DNA of 64,000 nt from Moniliella sp. 'wahieum' (GCA_003971905.1 RSEE01000075.1:124001-188000), one strand, 5' to 3'; positions 12,283-24,950 are shown, numbered from the stretch's first letter. Numbers and translations are program-made. The notes: generated by a model not told the origin, from the sequence alone.

Positions 12283-13990
12283 ATGAAACTGGCGCTCACC
12301 TCCTTGGTCGCATCCCTGGCCGCCCTCAGCAGCGTCGCTGGCCTCGTCCTCCCCCCCGTGGCACGCGACACGGTGCTGCCGCCGAGCCAAGATCCATTTT
12401 ACACGCCGCCGAGCAACCTGTCGGACTATGCGCCGGGGCAGGTGATTGCCTCGCGTGCCGTGTCGCCTGCGTCGGTGCAAGATCCCGGGTGGGCAGTGTA
12501 GCGCAGGTGCTCTACCGTACCACCAACACCCAAAACCAGCCCTCCTCCACGGTCGCCACCGTGTTTACGCCAAGCAAGCCCGCTGCGTCACCGGCCATCT
12601 TGTCGTTGCAATACTACGAGGACAGCGCGACGATCAACTGTGCGCCGAGCTATGCGTTGATGGTTGGCTTTTCCTCGCCCAACTGGCCTACATCGTCGCT
12701 GGACAACCCCATCATTACCAAGTGGGCATTGAACTTGGGCTACCACGTTGTGATTGCCGATCACGAAGGGCCCAACTCGGGCTTCATTGCCGGATGGGAA
12801 GAAGGGCAGGCGGGTCTGGACGGTATCCGTGCCGCGCTGAGCTCAGCTAGCTTGCCCACTTCCACCAAGGTCGCGCTCTATGGTTACTCGGGCGGCGGAC
12901 ACGCCTCGGCGTGGATGACCAATTTGGCTCCGACCTATGCTCCCGAGTTGAATGTGGTTGGTTCGGCTCATGGCGGTACGCCCGTCGACTTGACCACCAT
13001 GGTACGTTTTTTTCTTTCCCCGTCTGTTTCTTCTTCTCAGTCTCCCCACCGGGTCCGATACGTGTCGGACGAAGGTGGGAAGCAAGAAAAGGGGATGGAT
13101 GCCGTATGGTACGCGACACGGGAGCAGAGTACTGACCATTGTGGGGATATGATGCTGTGATGCGGATGGACAGATTCAGTTTTTGGAAGGCTCCTTCTTT
13201 TCGGGCTTTGTGGTGGATGGCGTTGCTGGTGTGCTGAATGTGTACCCGCAAGACAACGATGCGATTCTCAAGTGTGCGCAATCGGTGCAGGATGCGGTGC
13301 AGTACATGCGAACGGATGGGACGTGTCTGGTGGAAGTGGTGACGCACTACAACTTGCAAAAGTTTACCGACCAATGCGACTTTGGTCAATACAACTTCTT
13401 TACTTATCCGCCTATTGCGTCCATCCTCGGTGCCGAAAGTCTTTTGAGCAACGTTTCGACCAAGAGCGTCAACGTGCCCAAGTTCCCTCGGTTCATGTGG
13501 CACTCGACCAGCGACGAAATTGTGCCCTACGCACCGGCTCAGCAGTACGTCGAACAACAGTGTGCCCAGGGCGCCAACATTCAATTCATGTCCCTCGTTG
13601 GCGAACATGTGCGTACCCCCCCGATCCTTTCGCTCGCACCTGAGGCATGAGACCTGATGCAGAAACTAACCATCTACGGCCCCTGACCTGCTCGTTTTGC
13701 CTTCCATTCTTGTTTTTCTTTTCTTTCTTGGTGTTGTGTGCATGTGCAGATCACGGGCGAGCTAGCCGGGCTTCCTGGCGGGCTGCAATTTGTGCAACAG
13801 TCTATCGAAGGTACCACGCCATCCGTCGTGTGGCACAGTGAACCAGGCCGTGGTCAAGCTCGACTCGCCCAACTTGAGCGACGTGCTGGGCAGCGTGACG
13901 GCCAACAGTGTGCTCCAACTCAACTCGTCCAGCACCCTTAACCAGTTCCGTCCCCCGCTTTGCCGTGAACGCTTGAAGCTTGAAGGCTGA
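12283..13990 (+). CDS. Secreted lipase, fungal secretory lipase (LIP) family
   Basis: Alpha/beta-hydrolase that would be exported and hydrolyse acylglycerols or esters. The first 20 or so residues (MKLALTSLVASLAALSS...) form a classic signal peptide. Residues matching the family follow: VLYRTTNTQNQP, then FTPSKPAASPAILSLQYYED. The nucleophile elbow is GYSGGGHAS. Further on come WHSTSDEIVPYAPAQQY, where the acid Asp sits, and GEHITGE with the catalytic His. Introns lie at 13002-13173 (GTACGT) and 13609-13749 (GTGCGT); the second falls exactly at the His. The frame is broken near 12485-12495 and near 13825-13835 (PSV to CGTVNQAVVKLDSPN), each by one base. The stop at 13988 gives roughly 450 residues, normal for the family. 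A TATA box and a CT tract precede it. It could equally be named a triacylglycerol lipase; true substrate unknown. Confidence 0.85.
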
Positions 13991-14760
13991 GCCGCTGAGC
14001 GTGCGTCCGAGATGGGTTCCTAATCATTGGGGTTTCCTTTGCCTTTGCCTTTCCCTTTCGCTTTTTTTTCCACGTTTAACGCTCCCCCATCCCCACGTTC
14101 ACACGTTCACACGTTGTGCAGATATACTCCGTTGCGTTGTTTTTTGTGTTGGGATGTGCCCTACTTATCCCCCCCGTATAGCCGTACCCGGCGTACCCCG
14201 TACCCCGTACCCGTGTCCCTTTTCTCTCTCTCTCTCTTTCTCTCCCCTCTCTCTCTCTCAACCCCCCCCTCTCTTTCTGTTTTCTTTTACGCGTTTCACA
14301 CTTTCTCTCCTGCGTGGGGGTGAGTGGGCCTTGGGGTAGACGCAAGCGAGTGTGGGCAGGGAGGCTTAGATTTTAGGTGCTGCCACGCATGACGTGTGGC
14401 GTGTGACGGGTGATGGGTGCAGGGGCGGAAAGTGCAGGGCGGAATGGGTGGGGGGCCGCGGGTAGCCGGGCAGGCAGGCGAGGGGATGGGTGATGTGGGA
14501 TGGGGTAGTGAACTCAGTGCAAGTGGTCGAGTAGTCGTCGAGTGTGGAGTGGATCCATTGGTCTAACCCCATCCATCTATCTGGCGTGTGTGGTGTGGTG
14601 CGGCTGGCCTGGTGTGGGTTGTTCTGACTTGCTCTTTGCTTCGCTCTTCCATCCGTGTCTGCCGTCTGGACTCCCTCAGGCTCCCTGCCGGTTTGTTTTG
14701 TCCGTCGGTCCATCGCCTTTCCACCTTGGCCTTTGTCGTTGCGATCGTCCTCGTCTTCAT

Positions 14761-14840
14761 CTTCGCTTTCGCCTCCATCTTCATCTTCGTCTTCGCTTTC
14801 GCCTCCATCTTCATCTTCGTCTTCGCTTTCGCCTCCATCT
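14761..14840. repeat. 30-bp tandem repeat
   Basis: A 30-bp unit beginning CTTCGCTTTCGCCTCCAT is present about 2.7 times in perfect register. It lies upstream of TSC2. Confidence 0.9.
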
Positions 14841-14949
14841 TCGCCTTCGCCTTCGCCCCAACCCCTTCTTGCCTGCTGCTGCGTCGCCGCCCCCTCGCCG
14901 CCTTGGTTGTGCCCGCGTTTGTTTGCATCTCCAGCTCGGATTGGATCGG

Positions 14950-15018
14950 GTACGTGTCTGCTCTGCTCTGCTCTGCTCTGCTGTCCTCGTGCCGATGCTG
15001 ACGCCCCATGTCGACAGT
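14950..15018 (+). other. Possible intron in the TSC2 5' leader
   Basis: A GTACGT donor, the same hexamer used by most introns of the window, lies at 14950. A CGACAG acceptor ends at 15018, 22 bp before the TSC2 ATG. A TCTGC pentamer repeat (14956-14982) starts right after the donor. No coding evidence supports it, so it rests on the splice motifs alone. Confidence 0.35.
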
Positions 15019-15040
15019 GCTCCCCCACGCCCCCACCGCC

Positions 15041-18000
15041 ATGTCCGACGCCCGCCGTGCGCTGCCCCCGTCGCCCTCGGCGTCGTCTGCGCGCCGCGCC
15101 GATGGCCCGTGGGACCGCTGGCTGTCCAACCTGGCCAGCTGGGCCTCCGACCGCACCGCCACCGCCACCGCCGCCGACAGCCGCACCCCCCCCGCCGCCG
15201 CCGCGCCCACCGAGACGGACGACGAGACGCTCGCTGTGCTCCTCTCTCCCGCCCCTACCTCGCTGGCCTCGGCGTTGCTCCCGCCCAGATCCGCGCCGCC
15301 ATCCCCCACTCTCCCCCGACACGCGCGCCCTCCTGGCCCACATCCTCGCTGCCGCCCAGCAACCCGCCTTGTCCCCCGCCGCCACCAGCGCCGCCGCCAG
15401 CGCCATCCTCGCCCTTGTCCACGCCATCAACTCCACCCTCACCACCGCGCGCGGCCCACCGCGGCCGGGTCCCGTTCCACCTCGGCCACCGACACGCCGG
15501 CTGGCGCTGCGACTGGAACGGCACCCCCCGACTCGGCCTCCGCCCCGCGCCTCGTTCCCCAGCTTCCCCTTTGCCCTTCACCCTCAACATGATCCAGGGG
15601 TTGTGCTACGATCTGCTGGGCGACGCACTTGCCTCTGGCTCTGGCTCTGGCTCTGCCTCCTGCCCCGGCCCCGGCACCGGCCCCAGTCCCAACCCCGACC
15701 CCAGTCCCAACCCCGACCCTAACCTCGACCTGGACTCCGCCTCCGGCTTGCATCACATCTCTCTCCCGCTGCCCATGCGACTCTGCGCGGCCGAACTGTT
15801 GATCGCGGCAATCAAGCTGAACGACGCACGGCAAGAACTCAAACGAGCCGACAAGGAACCCACCGACTTGCCCAACACCATCTCTGTTGGCACGTTCCAG
15901 CGGGACTACTCGACCTTCTTTAGTTCGGCCGATCGGCGCTTGTTCTTCCTCTGGATCCAGTCGCTGTCCAGGGACGTGCCCCTGCTGCACCTGTCCTCAT
16001 CCTCATCCTCGTCCCGCCCAAGAACCAGTGGCCTGCCTGTGTCCGATCCAGCCGCGCTCGCCTCAGGGTCCGACTTGGTGCCGCTGGATGTGGTGCGCTC
16101 GGTGCAGGTCAAGGCACTGCAAGTGCTCTCCAAAGAAGGAAGGGACGTGCGCACATTCCCTGAACTTGTTCCAACGCTGCACACCTTTCTCACCGAGGCA
16201 TGGGCTGCTCTGTACGCAGTACGAAAGGACCCTGTCGTAGCCTCGACCGACGCTGCCGGCACCAAAGTACAAGAAACCACTTTTGTCTCCATCCTCCAAC
16301 TCATCAACGCCATTCTCAAGTTCAACTTTGCCAAGGTGCCGCCCCTGGCCGTTGCCGAGGTGCTCGAAACGGTATGCAAGATCTCTGATCCTTCGTCCGA
16401 CCCAATCCCGTCCCCATATGGCCACCCTAGGACCCCTTCCCCCACGCTTCCGCTCACCGACCAGGCCACCCCACGCCCCCGTGCCGCCGCCGCCACCGCC
16501 GCCGCTGCCGCGTCGGTCACGCCCGTGCGCAGTAGTGGTCGCGGTTTGCCCCCCGTTCGCCCGTCTCGCCTTGGTCTCGCCTATGAACGTTCTGTGCGCC
16601 GCGACTGGGCGAGAGAAAGTCGTCATCGAGCATGCCGCTGTTGATGGGAAGCGGTGGCGCTCTAGGGCTGGCCATTTCTCCCGATGGGAACACACCAAGT
16701 GTAGCGCCTGTACCTGCTCCGCCGCCGCACCCTCTCAAGCTGCTGCGGGTTGAAGAGGTGAAACTAATGTTCCTTGTGCTCGAGTCGACGATCACGTTTG
16801 GCTTTCTTCCGCCTGAGACTGTTCCCTCGGTCACGTTTTTCCTCGTGCGCATTCTGGGACGCGATCAACTTGCTGCGCTGCGCGCCGGCGTTTCCCTGGA
16901 CCAACGTGCTCGGGGTGTGCAGACGCGCATGTTGAGTGCCCACTATGCCAATCCGTCCCTCCGTGCCCTGATCACCACTCTCTCGTCTCTCCGCTCGACC
17001 GAAGCGCATTGGCCACGCTCGATCTGGCTGTTGGCGGCGTCCGCTTCCTCGTTTCTGCCGGGACGTACATTGACCAACTGGCCTCGTCCAGCCGCGACCG
17101 AGAACGCGGGGATATCCAAGTACGTCCCCGCTTTGTTGCTGCGACGCCGTACTTGGACCTACCGCTTGTGCACCCGGCCTTACGTCGTCTTGCCCAAATC
17201 GGCGCCGATGGGATCGACTTGGAACTGGTCCGGCTCTATCGGCAAATGCTTCCGCGTCTCGCGCCCACTGCCAAGGGCCTTGGTGGCCCACCGCCACTGG
17301 GAGACGCGCCGGCGCTGCACTGTCTCCAGCCAGCTACGTTGACCGATTGGAACTTGCTTGGACCTGCTTACGTTGACGGGGAGCGGGTGGATGTGCTGCG
17401 GCAGTCGTATGAGCAAGACACGAACCCCGTGTCGAGTCTGACGGCGCAAGTCAAACCGTGGACGTCGACATCGACATGGACGTCAGAGATGGCTACTTGC
17501 TCTGCGCCCGATCCGGTCCACCCGGTCGTAGCGGCCTTTGTATCGCTCCTGTCGTCGTGTCGGTTTGCGTTGGACTACTACCTGACGCCGAGGTGGGGAG
17601 AAGAGCGAGCGGGCCGGACACTGTACTTGATTCCCTGGGCTGCTGGCTGGTCCCACCTTGTGCTCAGTATGCTCTCTACGTTCCCGGACCACGACGCAGA
17701 GCAAGTGGTGGACTTTGTGGTGCAGTATGCGCTGGTCCTACCGTGCTCGATCGACTGGATTTCGACCCTATCGAGTTTGGTGGATGGGATTCTGTATCGA
17801 GGCGAAGTGGTCAAGCATGGGTTCGACACCGGCTCCACGAGCGCGTAGACGCCTCGCCGATCTCTTGTTCGATAGTGTCTACCCGTCCGTCGCCGACTTT
17901 CCCCATTTCCACTCGCGCCTCGTGGTGGAGATCTTGATTCCGCTCGCCAACAAGTTACTGTTTGACCAGCCGGACCAGCTCGTGCTCCCAAGGCTGCTGG

Positions 18001-21000
18001 AAACGTTGGTCTATGCCGCTGCGGCCGCGGCACAGCCGAGGAGAAGCTTACGACCGACGAGCGGGACAAGAGTAGCAGTACAAACCCTTGCTTGCTGGGC
18101 ACCTAGACCCAGACCAGTTGACCAAGACCAACCTGGACCTGTTCAATGTGATTCGGGGGTTGCTTAAGCGTCTCGCGCGCGATGGAAGGGGCGTGATGGG
18201 CGGCGCAGCAGCCAGCACAATGGTGTTCTGTTTGCATTCGAGCAACGAGGCAGCTACGCCCGTGACGGTGCATGCGGTACTTGCTCTGATCGCCATCTTC
18301 AACCGGATCGCATTCACGTCGCCGTGGGACCCGCAGAGCGGGTCGGTGGATGTGGGAGATTCCATGGCGGCGCGCCGGCACGCCATCACGCTACTGAAAG
18401 ATATTAACGAGATCATTCGGGGACCCTTGGGCTCAACTAGCCTTTCGCCGCTGCGGATCGCGATGGAACCGAGGCTAGTCGCGTTGCAGTGGGCTCTCCG
18501 TCTACGGACAGACAACCAACATCGTCTCTACCTCATCCGGGACCTGGACGAGTTCATTGAGCCGCACGCGGTGTTGATTGGCCGAGACCGGTCGGTGCAT
18601 GTGGCGCCAGAGGAGGTGCCTGTGCGGGTAGGACGGACGTCCGAGCGCGGGTGGGACGATTTAGGACGACCGCTTTCCGGTCCACGGGATGAGTCGCGTG
18701 GCCGTGATCGGGCACGGAGGGAAGCGCGCTTGCCGCGCGAAAGTTCGCGCGCACGCATGTTGCTCGACCGAGAACGCGAACGGGAGCGCGAGCGGGAGCG
18801 CGAAAAGGAACGGGACCAGGCGAGGCTCCATTGGCATTTACCTCAACGTCTACTGTTTGAGTATTCGGACGACATGGTTCGGTCAGAGATCGTGCGCACG
18901 TACATCCCTCCTCCCTCGATGTGGGTGGCGAGCCAGCCGCGTCCCCTCCTCCCCGCACCGCGCGAGGCAGGCTGACGGCGTGGCGGAGCACATGTCCGAG
19001 TCGTCGTCGGTGCCGCTTCCGGTGAGTCTGTTGCTGGAGACGTACCGGCTCATCATGGAGGCCGAGACGGACTGGGACTTGGTCTCGTACGTGATTACCC
19101 ACCTACCATTACAGCTCACGAACCGATACCTATTTGTGGGCCTCGGAGCGAAGCTCAAATCCTCCTGTTGCAAACGTACCTCTGTAACCACTTGCCTGCC
19201 AACTTTGCCAGTGCCACCGTCCTGCCGCCGGGGCTCGGGGTGAAGAAGGCGGTGGTGGCGGCGATTGGGTACCAGACACTACAAGCGTTGGTGGGCTACC
19301 GGGGGTTCCTCACGCGCATCCGGCAAGACGAGGTGGTGCTCGCGTTTGCCGATGGCGTGTCGAGCGTATCGAGTGCGTCGAGCAGTGAGAGTGTCAACTT
19401 GGCGTGTGTGGGGGGCTGGCGCTGTGTGCAGTACAGCTCACCAAGTCCTTCACATTTGCCCTTCCGCGCGCGCTGGCCGCACTGCAAAAAGTCGTGACGA
19501 GCGGGACGATGAGTGTGCACATTCTCGAGTTGATGATTACGGTCGCGCATACGCCTGCTACGTACCGTGACTTTCGTGCGTCGGACTACAAGTTGGTCCT
19601 GGGCATTGCGTCGCAGTACATATCCTACCACCAGTCGCTCTCGCTTCCGCCAGGCAACCCGTCTGGCATGGCGCTGCGGAACTACGTGGTGTTCCAAGCG
19701 TACTATGTGCTGGCGCTCTTCTTTACGCGGGTGCGCTTGTCGGACCGGATCGGGTACATGGAACTGGTGATGCGCGAGTTGATCGATGGCAAAGAGACCT
19801 TGACAGACCAGACGATTGCCGTGCTGGATTACCTTGCGCGACTGACGTTTGCCAATGCGCGTTCGGTGCCGAAAGGTCGTTTATCACCTCGACCTTGTTT
19901 GGTAGCGAGCCGACCAAGGACCCTGGGGTGGCCAAGTTCCGCAAACCAGGTCCAGGACAACACGTCGCACTCCGCACCAAGACCTACGTCTACCCGCACA
20001 GCATCGTTGCCATCTCGGCGCTGGAACGGAGACAGTGGTGTGAGGTGCTCATCCGTCGTCCCTCCGGCATCGTCCTGTTCTTGGTCAAGGTAGAAAATGA
20101 CGGTCGATCCTGATTTGGCGCCTAGCATTCGTCTCCCCGACCACATTGCAGGCCACATCCATCCGCCCCACTTACCCCCGCCTTCGGTCTTGCCCGTCCA
20201 CCTCAATGGGCCAGGCACGTACGGCGAGCAGGCCAAGCCACGTCGCTCGCCCCGCGCACGCCGTCGGTCCATTGGTGGTGGCGGTGCCGACCTGCCCTTG
20301 GACCAAGAACAAGCGGGACAAGAGCCCAGCTGGCCCGCGGTACGAAGGCGAACCGGGACAACCACCAATGCTACGGACGATGCCGAGACCAAGACCGAAA
20401 CCAAGACCGAGACGGAGACCGAGACCGGACCAAGGACGGGGCACAGGACTCCCACCCCGCCGCCCCAACCAGGGAGGTGGAAGCGGACCCAGCGGCCCAG
20501 CTGGACCGTCGAATCGAAGCGGCGCGGACTCGATTGGATCCAGCGTTGATCCAAGTGTGCCTGACGGGGTATCCGGATGTGAACCAGACCTTGACGCCCG
20601 TTCCGATGGATACGGGGACGCGGTTGAACGCCGGGGTGATCGATACGTTGGACAAGCGACCGGTTGTGGATTCGTACAATGTCGGGGTCCTGTTCATTGG
20701 GCCGAACCAGACCCTTCCCAAAGACATTTTGGCCAACGTATATGGTTCAGCGGCGTATGCTGCATTTGTACGTCACCTGGGCGGCAAGTTGTACCCGCTT
20801 GACGCGCCGGAAGTCCAAGCGCGCGGAACGGGCGGGTTGAATCCTTCTGAACACGGTCGTCACATGTACATTTGGCGCGACGAGATTACGCAAGTATTTT
20901 GGCATGTGGCCACCATGATGCCCAACTTGGCTTCCGACCCGGACTTGAACAACAAGATTGGGCCCGTGGGTAACGACCATGTGCACATTATCTGGAACGA

Positions 21001-21910
21001 GTCGGGAGAAGAGTACAGGTTCGGTACGATCAAGTCCCAGTTTGTCGATTATATGGTCAACATTGTCATTTCCCCCGACGCGCGCGGCGGGGTGGAATTG
21101 GGCTCGTTGCCGCGCGAGTCGGTCTCCAAGTCGTGTACGTCGATTTTTTCCTGGCCTTGGGGAGGGGGAGGAGGATAACAGCCTCCATGTGGGTACTCAA
21201 CGTACTGACTGACTTGGCTTTTGTGTGTGTTTGTGTGTTGTTATGGGTTATCATGGGTTGTTTTTGCTGTGTGCGTTGGTTGTTGGTTTGGTACGGTTAC
21301 TGGTACTGTGGGGGGGGGATGACTGTCGGACGTGCAGATCGGGTAACGTTACAGCGTTCATCTGGTCTTCCAAGCTTTTCGCCCGTGGGGGACGGGGTGA
21401 TCATTTCGGAAGACGAGCTGCCACAGTTTGTGCGTCTGTTGGCAATCAACTCGCACTTGATGGCGCAAATTTGGTATGCGGCCAAACGGGGCGAAGAGGC
21501 GTTTGTCACGAGTACGTTGGTCTCTCCCCGTTTCTCTTCCTTATTCCTTGGGATGTTTGCCTTGACTTCGTTCCGTTTTGGTCTCGGTCAGAGAGAGGGC
21601 TGCAGGGTTGCAGGGTTGGAGGTTCAAAAGTTCCCGGTTGACCTTGACACCTTGATCTTGATCTTGACCTTGACCTGATCGTTGATCTTGACCTTGAACC
21701 TTGACCTTGACCTTGACCTTGACTTTGACCTGGGATCGTGAGCGGGACGATGGTGTGGGAAGGACGTATGACTGACTGAGCTGACTGGATCGGATGATAT
21801 GAACAGATTGGACGTCGCGCATCATGACCATTCGTCGGCTGCATGGACGACTTGCGCCGCCCACTCGGTCCGCCGAGCCGTTCGCCGCCCTGTCCCAGTC
21901 CATGTTGTAA
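15041..21910 (+). CDS. TSC2: Tuberin, Rheb GTPase-activating subunit of the TSC complex
   Basis: Tuberin pairs with TSC1 and switches off the GTPase Rheb, restraining TORC1 signalling at the vacuole/lysosome. The start MSDARRALPPSP at 15041 follows GCC. The middle is a helical tuberin repeat region, for example LPMRLCAAELLIAA near 15.8 kb and LETYRLIMEAETDWDLVSYV near 19.05 kb. Next comes the pre-GAP block IRRPSGIVLFLVKVEN. The Rap-GAP domain follows (about 20665-21510) with VGVLFIGPNQTLP, YIWRDEITQVFWHVATMMP, and the Asn-thumb segment GNDHVHIIWNESGEE, then FGTIKSQFVDY. Introns at 21135-21337 and 21512-21806 carry GTACGT donors, and the last exon reads WTSRIMTIRRLHGRL before the stop at 21908. 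An intron probably starts at 16375 (GTATGC). The frame changes at least eight times, for example near 15.28, 17.0, 17.84, 18.08, 18.98 and 19.88 kb, so exact exons are uncertain. The total is close to the 1,800-2,000 residues usual for tuberin. Confidence 0.9.
21638..21728. repeat. Degenerate (CTTGAC)n array in a TSC2 intron
   Basis: Imperfect hexamers of the type CTTGAC/CTTGAT run for about 90 bp inside the last TSC2 intron (21512-21806). Confidence 0.8.
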
Positions 21911-22878
21911 CAAGGATGCTTCCCTTGCACTTGGCAGGACCCAGCCCCAGTCCAATGTCAGCCTCCTTCGTTCATTCATTACTGAGTCCCTCCTTCCTCG
22001 AGTGGGTGGGTGACGGATTGGCGAGACGATTAACGGTGTATTGTTACTAGGCGGCTGGGAATCGCTCGATGCATGAGTTGCGTTCCTATAGCCGCGACTA
22101 TTTCGCCTAATAGGTGAGACGGGGGAGGCAGTGGTGGAACTTTGCAATTCGCTCGCGGTAGTACTACAGTAGGAGAGCGCAAGGACGAACGAGCGGCCCA
22201 TTCAGTCCCCGCTTTGAAGACATATTTCCCTTCTCCCTCGCTTCTATGTCCGGTGCAGGATCGACCGCCACGCGATTGGTACTACTAGATGTGTGCCCCG
22301 ACACTGGAGTACAATAGAGAATCAGACTAAGAGAGGAGAATGGGATAGCAAAGCTTAGGCGAAGCTCGACCGAGGTTGCTTTGGCTCGGGTGAGTCGCTG
22401 GGGCCAGATGATGTCGATGATGTCGATGGTGTCGATGATGTCGATGGTGTCGATGATGTCGATGATGGGTGTGGTGGAGTGGTTGTTGCCTCTCGGTACA
22501 CGCACTGGACCTACCACAACAATATCTCAGACGACACACTCGCCATCATACTATTCCGTCTCCACTCCCTTCTCAAATAAAAAGTGATGGATGAATCAAT
22601 GGTGCACAGGAGCGTCCCAAGCAATACCTCTGTCCCTTTAGCTTCTGGAGCGCTACAGGGATACAGATCTATATACCGTTGTATATATGCCCACTGGTCA
22701 GACCAAAAACCTGGCGTTGGTGTTGTAGAAGAAGGGGGTGTGATGGAATTGGGAGGACAACACAAACATAAGCCGGTAATCCCCACCCCCCATAGAAAGG
22801 CGTTTTTCCTAGTCGGTAGATTGCATGTCATCAGCACGAGGAACGGGCACACGACTTGCCCTCTCCCCACGTAGTAGT
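21911..22878. other. Spacer between convergent TSC2 and decarboxylase genes
   Basis: About 970 bp between the TSC2 stop and the decarboxylase stop. It must hold both 3' untranslated regions. A 9-bp repeat lies at 22408-22466. No other gene is visible. Confidence 0.6.
22408..22466. repeat. 9-bp tandem repeat, GATGATGTC/GATGGTGTC
   Basis: About six and a half copies of a 9-bp unit alternating GATGATGTC and GATGGTGTC. It lies between two convergent genes. Confidence 0.9.
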
Positions 22879-23652
22879 TCACAGAGTCGGGGCAGTAAGA
22901 TCAATGTCCTCGAGGGATCCTTTGCCCTTGAACGTTTGCTTAATGTCGGCCTGGTCATGCAAGAGGAAGCGATCGGTTTGACGGCCAATGTCAGCCAAGG
23001 CGCGCCAGCGGGCAAAGTCGGTCGGGTTACGTTTATCGCCATGCGCGTCTTGGGGTGAGTCCAATGGCCAATGCTGAATCCCAACGTGGTGGTGATCTTG
23101 GCTCGGACAATGTCATAGGTAATCGTGATGATCGTCCCGGTCTCTTCCAGCCAGGCTATCGTCCAAATCTCTCCCGGACGCACGCACTGGTAGTCGGCTT
23201 TTTGGTAGTTGAGTCGTCCGGCCATCGGACCGCCGTGAATGGAGTATCTGGAAGGCATTGATACCACAAACAGAATTGGTCAGTTCCATGGCGAATGGCG
23301 ATTCGTGGTCAGCCCTCCACCAAGCGAGGATCCCAGGGATCCCTGCCATCTCCGACCAACCATCCTTTTGCTATCTCTCTCGATCTTCGAAAGCGTATCT
23401 ATCAAACGATGAGAGAGAGAGAGAGAGAGAGAGAGAGGAGGAGGAAAGAGGCAGTGCGGATGGAGACCAGAGGGAACCGTGGGGATTGGACGTACACCAC
23501 CCGGTCCTCGGACCGCACCCACAACTCGTACCGCCACTGCTCGGGCGCGCCGTCTGGGGATTCTCAGCGGCATAGTCGTAGACCAAGTGCTGGTCGAGCA
23601 GGTCCTTGGCAAACTGCTCTTCGGTCGCCTTGTCGCCGCGTGGCCAGATCAT
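22879..23652 (-). CDS. Phenolic acid decarboxylase (PAD family)
   Basis: Cofactor-free decarboxylase that turns hydroxycinnamic acids such as ferulic and p-coumaric acid into vinylphenols. Small lipocalin-like beta-barrel, cytosolic; about 170 residues, the family length. Starts MIWPRGDKATEEQFAKDLL at 23652. The catalytic set known from bacterial PadC is present: the Tyr-x-Tyr pair in LVYDYAAEN, Arg in IHGGPMAGR, and Glu in IAWLEETGT. The family C-terminal block HGDKRNPTDFARW is also there. One intron, 23248-23495 (GTACGT donor, CAG acceptor), joins RVV to YSIHGG and contains a (GA)n microsatellite. Two single-base breaks, at the G4 runs 23556-23559 and 23052-23055 (C4 on the coding strand), are each cured by one more C. 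A TATAAA lies about 160 bp upstream (23810-23815). The enzyme is best known in bacteria; the intron shows this copy is at home in a fungal genome. Confidence 0.86.
23411..23437. repeat. (GA)n microsatellite inside the decarboxylase intron
   Basis: An uninterrupted run of about 13 GA dinucleotides. On the coding strand it is a (TC)n pyrimidine tract within the intron 23248-23495. Confidence 0.92.
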
Positions 23653-23809
23653 GGTGGTGGGGTGATGGGTCGGAGCACGAAAGGTGGGAACAAAACGGGG
23701 GGGGGGGAACGTGTTGCGAGGGGGGAAAAGGGTAGGAAGCGGCGAGGGATGAGGGGGGGCGATCTGCTATTTCTCTCTGCCCAACAAGTGCTGACGAAAA
23801 GGAGGATGC

Positions 23810-23815
23810 TTTATA
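23810..23815 (-). promoter_or_regulatory. TATA box of the decarboxylase gene
   Basis: Reads TATAAA on the minus strand in the context GGTATAAAGC, about 160 bp upstream of the decarboxylase ATG. Confidence 0.5.
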
Positions 23816-24884
23816 CCAGACTGGATCAGTGGTCCGTAGGTAGAGGGTATCTACAACCACCCATTGTGCCTCCTGCCCGAACCGTCCCGACAGAGTCAGG
23901 TGGATTGCTGATGCGTTACGGGCGGGGTGACAGAAGCAAGAAGGGGACACGTGCGGGGCAACAAGTGGGCTGAGCGCAGGGCGCTGAGGCGCAGCAGGCG
24001 CACGCAGCGAGCGGCTAGTTTGTGGTGGCCAATCGAGTGACTTTGGGATGGTGTGGTGAACGTCACCGCCCCATATGTAACGCGCAACGCGTCACGTGCG
24101 GGAGCCAGAACCCCAGCAACCGCAGTCCCTCGCGGCGCCGTCGCGGCGCCGCTTCCTCTCCCCATCAACATTGTCAGGCATCACCCTGTTGGCGCCATTG
24201 CCTGTTGTCGCACTCCATGTCACCCATGTCACCTGTCCATGCCAGCACTCCCATCGCTCTCAGATCTCATCACTCTCAGCCCTCTCATCCATCGCAGCCC
24301 CTGCAACGTTTCCCATTGGCCCGCTGCCACGTCGGGTGGTGCGTTGCTGCTCAGCCTCAGCGCTCCTCGTCCCACGTTCATCGATCATGTCAGAGGCTCA
24401 CGACCGAAAGGGGAGGCATTTTGGGTGTCCACCTAGGGAGCGACCAGGGGAGACCAGGGGGAGACCAGAGACCAGGGGAGACTGGCAGTTCCCAAGTCGC
24501 GCCAACCCACACCCACATCCAAGGTAGCCAGCTTGTCACCTCAGATCTCGCTGCACCTCAAATGTACTTGCGCATAGTGCACCGTACACATGGACCAGCC
24601 AACACCGACACGTGAAGCTAGTACAGACATGGCGGCTGCAGTCACTGGACTGGTACTAGGTATAGGCCTCACGTAGTCTCCTTGCTCTTGCTCTTGCTCT
24701 TGCACTTGGCCTGTCCCCGCTCAGGGCCTAAAGGCCTAACCCCCTCTCTCTACCCCCTCCCTGACCCATCTCGCCTATCTCGCCTGTCGTTTCCAACGTT
24801 GCAGGCTGCGCACTGCGAGACCAAGTCAAATTCCGATACAGGCAAGAATATACAATCGCCCCCCTGGCAAGGACACGAGCACGG

Positions 24885-24950
24885 ACACGAGCACGAGCAA
24901 GAGCACGAACACAAGCACGAACACGAACACGGAAATGAGCACGGCACCAC
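24885..24950. repeat. Imperfect GAGCAC/GAACAC hexamer tract
   Basis: Hexamers such as GAGCAC, GGACAC and GAACAC repeat imperfectly for about 65 bp. It lies in intergenic DNA and would read as Glu-His repeats if translated, but no gene supports that. Confidence 0.75.

Larger units (their letters stand above)
13991..15040. other. Spacer between lipase and TSC2
   Basis: About 1 kb with no supported gene. It contains CT-rich stretches (14220-14300), a 30-bp tandem repeat (14761-14840) and a TCTGC repeat (14956-14982). The distal part is the probable TSC2 promoter and leader, with a possible leader intron. Confidence 0.55.

Noticed and set aside
21638-21728. Coding repeat domain from CTTGAC units
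   Set aside because: It falls inside a TSC2 intron bounded by GTACGT and CAG, with conserved protein joined across it.
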